Source: Alistipes sp. (GTDB lineage Bacteria; Bacteroidota; Bacteroidia; Bacteroidales; Rikenellaceae). From it: a stretch of 64,000 nucleotides of DNA. The notes under the pieces are model-generated. The model was not told the origin of the DNA. It did not search any database and saw only the letters and a list, made by a program, of their open reading frames with translations. Location: contig JAFZHB010000020.1 in assembly GCA_017555105.1 (NCBI GenBank), positions 57,167 through 121,166 of the forward strand, in the 5' to 3' direction. Position numbers and translations under genes: made by a program. Shown here piece by piece: positions 59,258 through 64,000 of the stretch (positions are counted from its first letter, which is position 1; each line of letters starts with the position of its first letter).

Positions 59258-61000
59258 ATGGCAAACGAATTGGACCAGCTGGTTCTGCAAAAAGCACAGC
59301 AGTGGCTGGATGGTAACTATGATGCTGAAACTAAGGCACAAGTGAAGCATTTGATCGAAAACGATCAGAAGGAGCTGGTCGAGAGCTTCTACAAGGATCT
59401 CGAATTTGGTACGGGTGGTTTGCGCGGTATTATGGGCGTTGGCTCGAACCGCATGAACATCTACACGGTGGGTATGGCTACGCAGGGCTTGGCCAACTAC
59501 CTGAAGAAGAACTTTGCCGGCGAGAAGATTCGCGTGGCGATTGGTCACGACAGCCGCAACAACTCGCGTAAGTTCGCCGAGCATGTGGCCGACATCTTCG
59601 CTTCGAACGACTTTACGGTATTCCTCTTTGATGCGCTGCGTCCGACGCCCGAGCTCAGCTTCGCCATTCGTGAGCTGAACTGCCACTCGGGTGTGGTGGT
59701 AACCGCTTCGCACAACCCGAAGGAGTACAACGGCTACAAGGCCTACTGGAACGATGGTGCGCAGGTGACCGAGCCGCACGATAAGAACATCATCGCCGAG
59801 GTGAACAAGATCACCGATGTGGATCAGATCCTCAAGGGCAAGAACCCCGAGAACATCACCATCCTGGGTGAGGAGTTCGATGAGATCTACCTGAACCGCA
59901 TCAAGGGCCTGCAGCTCTCGCCCGAGTGCGTGGCTGCGCATAAGGATATGAAGATTGTCTACACGCCGATCCACGGTTCGGGTGTGCGTCTCGTACCCGC
60001 TTCGCTCAAGAAGTTCGGCTTTGAGAATGTTTCGGTCGTAGCCGAGCAGGCTGTGATCGACGGTAACTTCCCGACCGTTGAGTCGCCCAACCCCGAGGAG
60101 CGCAAGACGATGATGAAGGCTATCGACCTGGCTGCCAAGGAGGGTGCTGACCTGGTATTGGCTACCGACCCCGACTCGGACCGCCTGGGTGTGGCGCTGC
60201 GCAACAAGCAGGGCGAGTATGTGCTGCTGAACGGTAACCAGACGCTGGCGCTCATCATGAGCTATCAGCTGACGCGTTGGGCCGAGCTCGGTAAGCTCGA
60301 CGGCAATCAGTTTGTAGTGAAGACGATCGTGACCTCGCAGATGGCCAATGCCGTGGCGGCTCACTTTGGTGTGAAGTGCTACGACTGCTTGACGGGCTTC
60401 AAGTACATCGCACGCATCATCCGCTCGAACGAGGGCGTAGCTACCTATATCGGTGGTGGTGAGGAGTCGTTCGGTTACCTGGCTGGTGATTTCGTACGCG
60501 ATAAGGATGCCGTATCGGCCTGCTCGCTCGCAGCCGAGGCTGCTGCATGGGCACTCGAGACGAAGGGTCAGACCCTCTATGAGTGGCTGCAGGAGCTTTA
60601 TGTACAGTATGGCTTCTACCGTGAGGGCCTCGTATCGGTGGTTCGCAAGGGCAAGGAGGGTGCTGAGTTGATCCAGCAGATGATGGTCAACTTCCGCGAG
60701 AACCCGCCCAAGACGATCGTTGGTTCGCCCGTGGTGAAGATCAACGACTACCTGAAGAGTGAGACACTCGATGTAGTTACGGGAGAGAAGAGCCCCATCG
60801 AGGAGGATAAGAGCAATGTGCTGCAGTGGCTGACCGAGGATGGCACGATCGTTTCGGTTCGTCCGTCGGGTACGGAGCCCAAGATCAAGTTCTACTTCGG
60901 CGTGAAGGCTCCGCTGGCTTCGGTTGATGAGTACGAGGCAACGCTGGCTGCTCTGGATGCCAAGATCGAGGCAATCAAGGAGGATCTGAAACTCAACTAA
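59258..61000 (+). CDS. Phospho-sugar mutase (phosphoglucomutase/phosphomannomutase)
   Basis: 580 residues of the alpha-D-phosphohexomutase family. The catalytic serine is S151 in VTASHNPKEYNGYKAYW. The metal loop is TDPDSDRLGV, the sugar loop GGGEESFGY and the phosphate-binding loop RPSGTEPKIKFYF. The N-terminus FGTGGLRGIMGVG and length are typical of the 570-580-residue bacterial/Bacteroidetes type. It interconverts hexose 1- and 6-phosphates. Monocistronic, terminator at 61017-61049. Confidence 0.95.
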   Translation: MANELDQLVLQKAQQWLDGNYDAETKAQVKHLIENDQKELVESFYKDLEFGTGGLRGIMGVGSNRMNIYTVGMATQGLANYLKKNFAGEKIRVAIGHDSRNNSRKFAEHVADIFASNDFTVFLFDALRPTPELSFAIRELNCHSGVVVTASHNPKEYNGYKAYWNDGAQVTEPHDKNIIAEVNKITDVDQILKGKNPENITILGEEFDEIYLNRIKGLQLSPECVAAHKDMKIVYTPIHGSGVRLVPASLKKFGFENVSVVAEQAVIDGNFPTVESPNPEERKTMMKAIDLAAKEGADLVLATDPDSDRLGVALRNKQGEYVLLNGNQTLALIMSYQLTRWAELGKLDGNQFVVKTIVTSQMANAVAAHFGVKCYDCLTGFKYIARIIRSNEGVATYIGGGEESFGYLAGDFVRDKDAVSACSLAAEAAAWALETKGQTLYEWLQELYVQYGFYREGLVSVVRKGKEGAELIQQMMVNFRENPPKTIVGSPVVKINDYLKSETLDVVTGEKSPIEEDKSNVLQWLTEDGTIVSVRPSGTEPKIKFYFGVKAPLASVDEYEATLAALDAKIEAIKEDLKLN

Positions 61001-61016
61001 TCAGCCTTGTTGAATG

Positions 61017-61049
61017 AAGGTGGCAGGAGTACTACCCTGCCACCTTTTT
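61017..61049 (+). terminator. Terminator of the phosphoglucomutase gene
   Basis: AAGGTGGCAG (61017-61026) pairs with CTGCCACCTT (61037-61046), followed by TTT. Confidence 0.8.
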
Positions 61050-61078
61050 CTTACTATTTACCGACAAGCTAACCGCTT

Positions 61079-63610
61079 ATGAAACGATTCTACACCCTTT
61101 TGGCGCTCCTGCTGTTGACTGTTGTGCCATTTGTGGGGGCGCAGAACCCGGTGCAGCGTTCGCTCGATGCCGACCACCCGATCACCCTCTCCGAGGGGGC
61201 GATCCATTATGGGGGTGAGACGATTCGGCTCGATGCTTACACGCTCTACCTCGATGCTCGCCTGACCGATGCCGAAGTGGCAGCGAATCCCTACATCTTC
61301 AACTCCTTCCAGCAGGCTGTGGCGGCACTCCGCGAGGGCAGCGAGCAGCAGCCGATGCGCCTCTACCTCGCGCCGTGGGTCTATTGGGTCGATGATCCGG
61401 ACGATCCCTATGTGCGCGGTTCGCGGGGCGAGTACCCCTTTGGCATGGTGATCAAGTGCCCCTACCTCCAACTCATCGGCTTGAATCCCGATCCGACGAC
61501 CGTCGTGTTAGCCTCGCAGCGTGGTCAGACGCAGGGTGCGGTGGGCAACTTCACGATGTTCGACTTCTGGGGTGACGGCATGCGCTTCGAGAACCTGACG
61601 ATGGCCAACTACTGCAACCTTGACCTGAACTACGCATTGAACCCTGCGCTGAACCGCCCGAAACGCAATGCGGCCATCACGCAGGCGCATGTGGCCTACT
61701 GCCACGGCGATCGCATTGTAGCGCGCAATGTGCACTTTATCAGCCGATTGAATATGTGTCCCTTGAGCGGTGCCAAGCGCATCTTGTTCGAGGATTGCCA
61801 TATGGAGTCGACCGACGATGCACTCTGCTCGACGGGTGTCTACCTGCGTTGCACGCTCGACTTCTACGGCCAGAAGCCCTTCTACAACTCGGCTAATACG
61901 GGCGCCGTATTCCTCGATTGCGACTTTACCGTCAAGCACGAAGTGCCGCGTCAATACTTCTGCAAGGCGCAAAACCCGCTCTCGATCATCGATTGCCGCT
62001 ATCATGTCTCGCAGCCTTGCTATGCGGGTTGGACCCACACGCCGGCCGATTGGCTGCGTTGCTACCAGCACGGCGTACGGATGAACGGGCAACCATATAT
62101 TATAGGTGCGGAGAAACCCTACAACACCATTCCCCTCGAGGATAAGCCGCTCTTGGCGGCCTATCGTCTGGTCGATGGCGAGGAGGTGATCTATAATACC
62201 TATAATTTATTGCGTGGTGAGGATGGTTGGGACCCGCAGGGATTGCGCCCACGCATCGAGCAGTTGGAGGCGCGTGATGGTCGCAACTATCAGGCGCTGC
62301 CCACTACCCTGCAACTCGACGCCCGTCGTGTGGCGATGCAGACGGGCGAAGCACCCGCGCAGGTGACGGCTCACCTCGTGCGCCACGATGGCACGGTGCT
62401 CGACAATGCACCGATTCGTTGGTCTGTGCAGCCTGGCTACGAACGCTATGTGCAGCTGGAGAGCAATGCGGCGGGCGAGTGCACCCTCACGGCGACGAAC
62501 CACGAGGATCATCCGCAGCACTTCATGCTCATCGCCTCGACCGAACTTGGCCATGAGGCGGCTGTTGAGGTGACCGTGAGCCCCGATAAGCTCCCCTCTC
62601 CTCGCTTTACCGCTGCTCCGCAGCTGCACCTTAAGAAGGGGTTGGCTACGGTAGCCTATGCGCTCGACCTGGCAGGTCGTGCCGACCAGTCGATCGTCAC
62701 CTGGTATCGCGCCTCGTTGCGCACGGGCGAAGATGCTGTTCCGGTGGCTGTCTCGCGCCTGGATCAGCCGTTGGTTAGCTATCCGCTGACGCAGGATGAG
62801 GTGGGTTACTACCTCGTGGTAGGTGTTGCTCCCAAGCATCTCCGCTCCGACGCGGGCGAGGAGGTGCGTGTGGTTCTTCCGCGTCGCATCAAGCCGAGCG
62901 ATGTGGTTAAGACGCAGCGCTACACCACCGATTTTAAGCACTTCCCCTCCGACTATCAGCCGCAGGTGCGTGCCGGTTGGTGGACGGTAGATTGCTTTAA
63001 GCCTGCCGACACGAAGGCCTATGATTGGCAGCCGAATGCCGAGCGCCCCGCTTGGCGTTATGGCGAGAGCATCAATGGCGCTACGGGCTATGGCCTCTTC
63101 CAGGTGCAGAAGGGCGCACGCCTGCTCTACACCCCGTTGAAGGGCTCCTATGGCGATATGGAGGTGGTGCTCTACTGCGATCCGGCTAAGACCGCCGGTC
63201 AGGGCTTCGGTAGCGCTACGGGGCAGTATCTGGATCTCTATATCCAGTTCGACACGAAGACGCTGACGGGTTATGCCCTGCGTGTGATCCGCACCACGAA
63301 GCATAGCAATGCGGTGGATTTCCTCTTGGTGCGCTACGATCAGGGTGAGGTGACGCCGCTGACCGATCCGATCTCGTCGCCCTGCTTCCGTACGGGGTGC
63401 ACCCTCTCGTTGAAGGCGGTGGGTACTACCCTCTCGGCCCACATCGAGAGCGAGACGATCCTCCCGCAGGAGACACGCCACCTGCCGCAGCAGGTAGACC
63501 TGCAAGCAGAGATCACCCCGCTATCTCATGGCGGCACGGGCTTGCTCTACACGGGATCGTGTGGTGAGAGTGTCGTGCTGCTCCATAACCTGACGGTCGA
63601 GTGGAAGTAG
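61079..63610 (+). CDS. Secreted right-handed beta-helix protein (pectinesterase/lyase-like)
   Basis: 843 residues, signal peptide ending VGAQ. Residues about 40-350 form a beta-helix of the pectin-lyase type: FNSFQQAVAALREG, MRLYLAPWVYWVDDP, YLQLIGLNPDPTTVVLAS, FTMFDFWGDGMRFENLTMANYCN, VARNVHFISRLNMCPL, FEDCHMESTDDALC. This layout resembles CE8 pectinesterases, but no clear catalytic QD motif is seen. Ig-like modules (about 410-620) and a concanavalin-like C-terminal domain (about 640-843: GSATGQYLDLYIQFDTKTLTGYALRVI) follow. It probably acts on or binds a polysaccharide outside the cell. Not in a SusC/D operon. Confidence 0.78.
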   Translation: MKRFYTLLALLLLTVVPFVGAQNPVQRSLDADHPITLSEGAIHYGGETIRLDAYTLYLDARLTDAEVAANPYIFNSFQQAVAALREGSEQQPMRLYLAPWVYWVDDPDDPYVRGSRGEYPFGMVIKCPYLQLIGLNPDPTTVVLASQRGQTQGAVGNFTMFDFWGDGMRFENLTMANYCNLDLNYALNPALNRPKRNAAITQAHVAYCHGDRIVARNVHFISRLNMCPLSGAKRILFEDCHMESTDDALCSTGVYLRCTLDFYGQKPFYNSANTGAVFLDCDFTVKHEVPRQYFCKAQNPLSIIDCRYHVSQPCYAGWTHTPADWLRCYQHGVRMNGQPYIIGAEKPYNTIPLEDKPLLAAYRLVDGEEVIYNTYNLLRGEDGWDPQGLRPRIEQLEARDGRNYQALPTTLQLDARRVAMQTGEAPAQVTAHLVRHDGTVLDNAPIRWSVQPGYERYVQLESNAAGECTLTATNHEDHPQHFMLIASTELGHEAAVEVTVSPDKLPSPRFTAAPQLHLKKGLATVAYALDLAGRADQSIVTWYRASLRTGEDAVPVAVSRLDQPLVSYPLTQDEVGYYLVVGVAPKHLRSDAGEEVRVVLPRRIKPSDVVKTQRYTTDFKHFPSDYQPQVRAGWWTVDCFKPADTKAYDWQPNAERPAWRYGESINGATGYGLFQVQKGARLLYTPLKGSYGDMEVVLYCDPAKTAGQGFGSATGQYLDLYIQFDTKTLTGYALRVIRTTKHSNAVDFLLVRYDQGEVTPLTDPISSPCFRTGCTLSLKAVGTTLSAHIESETILPQETRHLPQQVDLQAEITPLSHGGTGLLYTGSCGESVVLLHNLTVEWK

Positions 63611-63611
63611 A

Positions 63612-63700
63612 TTTAGGTTTGACTAGGTTTGATTAGGTAGAATAGGTTTAATAGGTAACCTAATTCTACCTATTCTCCCCATAAAACCTAAGATACCTAG
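63612..63700. repeat. TAGGTTT/ACCTA inverted repeat, copy 3
   Basis: About 90 bp composed almost entirely of TAGGTTT, TAGGTAGAAT, AATAGGT and their inverses (ACCTAATTCTACCTATT, AAACCTAAGATACCTAG). It can fold into a long imperfect hairpin right after the beta-helix gene and may serve as its terminator. Confidence 0.55.
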
Positions 63701-63710
63701 AAAAACAGTT

Positions 63711-64000
63711 TGAGGGTCGCCTTCCCCACCTTCAACAAAAAAAGAGAGCACAAGGCTCTCTTTTTCTGTTGAGCGGTAGACGAGGCTCGAACCCACGCTT
63801 CGCGTGGATGTTTTTCGCGAACTGTTATTTACACCCCCGACCCCTGGAAGGGGCGATTGAGGGTCGCTCGATTCAAACCTCCCCCACCTTCAACAAAAAA
63901 AGAGAGCACAAGGCTCTCTTTTTCTGTTGAGCGGTAGACGAGGCTCGAACCCACGCTTCGCGTGGATGTTTTTCGCGAACTGTTATTTACACCCCCGACC
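63711..64000. repeat. 158-bp tandem repeat with tRNA 3'-end-like segments, cut by window edge
   Basis: Bases 63724-63842 recur at 63882-64000 with period 158. Each unit carries a terminator hairpin (AAAAAGAGAGC/GCTCTCTTTTT), then on the minus strand GTGGG-TTCGAGC-CTCGT, a T-arm with loop TTCGAGC, and CTACCGC-TCA like an acceptor end (63771-63796 and 63929-63954). A CCACGC/GCGTGG hairpin follows where the anticodon arm should be. These look like tRNA 3' remnants, not complete tRNAs. The first unit lacks about 13 bp near its left end. Confidence 0.6.

Noticed and set aside
63771-63954. Complete tRNA genes in the terminal repeat
   Set aside because: T-arm and acceptor-like 3' ends are present, but the anticodon arm and 5' half are absent or replaced by another hairpin.
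1-64000. CRISPR array, prophage or integrase
   Set aside because: No regularly spaced direct repeats, cas genes, phage structural genes or recombinases were seen on either strand.

Overview
This window looks like chromosomal DNA of a Bacteroidales gut commensal, probably Alistipes-like (Rikenellaceae). The grounds are a fairly GC-rich composition, a SusC/SusD pair, BACON, DUF5689, fimbrillin-like, FISUMP and BspA-type leucine-rich-repeat lipoproteins, TatA/TatC without a visible TatB, and many promoters of the Bacteroidetes form TTG-N19-21-TAnnTTTG. The genus is an inference; the order is well supported.

Left third (1-20203): after the end of a DUF4294 gene and a FlK-like thioesterase comes a ~12.4 kb minus-strand operon. 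In transcription order it reads susC, susD, a secreted protein with two DUF1080 domains (3-keto-disaccharide hydrolase family), a 77-aa Arg/Lys/Pro-repeat secreted peptide, a Gfo/Idh/MocA oxidoreductase, an Nramp-like transporter lacking the usual metal motif, a TIM-barrel sugar isomerase/epimerase and a BACON/DUF5689 surface lipoprotein. Next to it are a 1772-aa secreted protein (LRR + TIM barrel + discoidin-like + beta-helix + discoidin-like) and a divergent double-VOC lipoprotein. The gene set suggests uptake of an oligosaccharide or glycoside and breakdown by a 3-keto-sugar route. A 16-bp palindrome CTGTGT-N4-ACACAG occurs downstream of the promoters of both minus-strand units and again in a terminator, so a shared regulator is plausible.

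Middle (20204-50477): two modules pair a 35-36 aa peptide (shared PEVEV and VEQGFA motifs) with a fimbrillin-like or LRR lipoprotein. Around them lie housekeeping genes: a POT peptide transporter, MBL hydrolase, tRNA-Leu, miaA, an acyl-CoA reductase-like gene, tatC/tatA, a PfkB kinase, pfkA, a PspC/PadR/DUF2807 envelope-stress operon, a LacI-type regulator, an MscS channel, dusB, argS, an OmpA-like protein, and a zinc ABC ATPase plus binding protein with no permease nearby.

Right part (50478-64000): an XRE regulator, a 660-bp AT-rich intergenic region, then HIT protein, RelA/SpoT, recA, a zinc-ribbon protein with a tiny membrane peptide, a WYL regulator and dnaA, all on the minus strand. Phosphoglucomutase and a secreted beta-helix protein follow on the plus strand. 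The window ends in a 158-bp tandem repeat whose units each carry a terminator hairpin and what looks like the 3' end of a tRNA.
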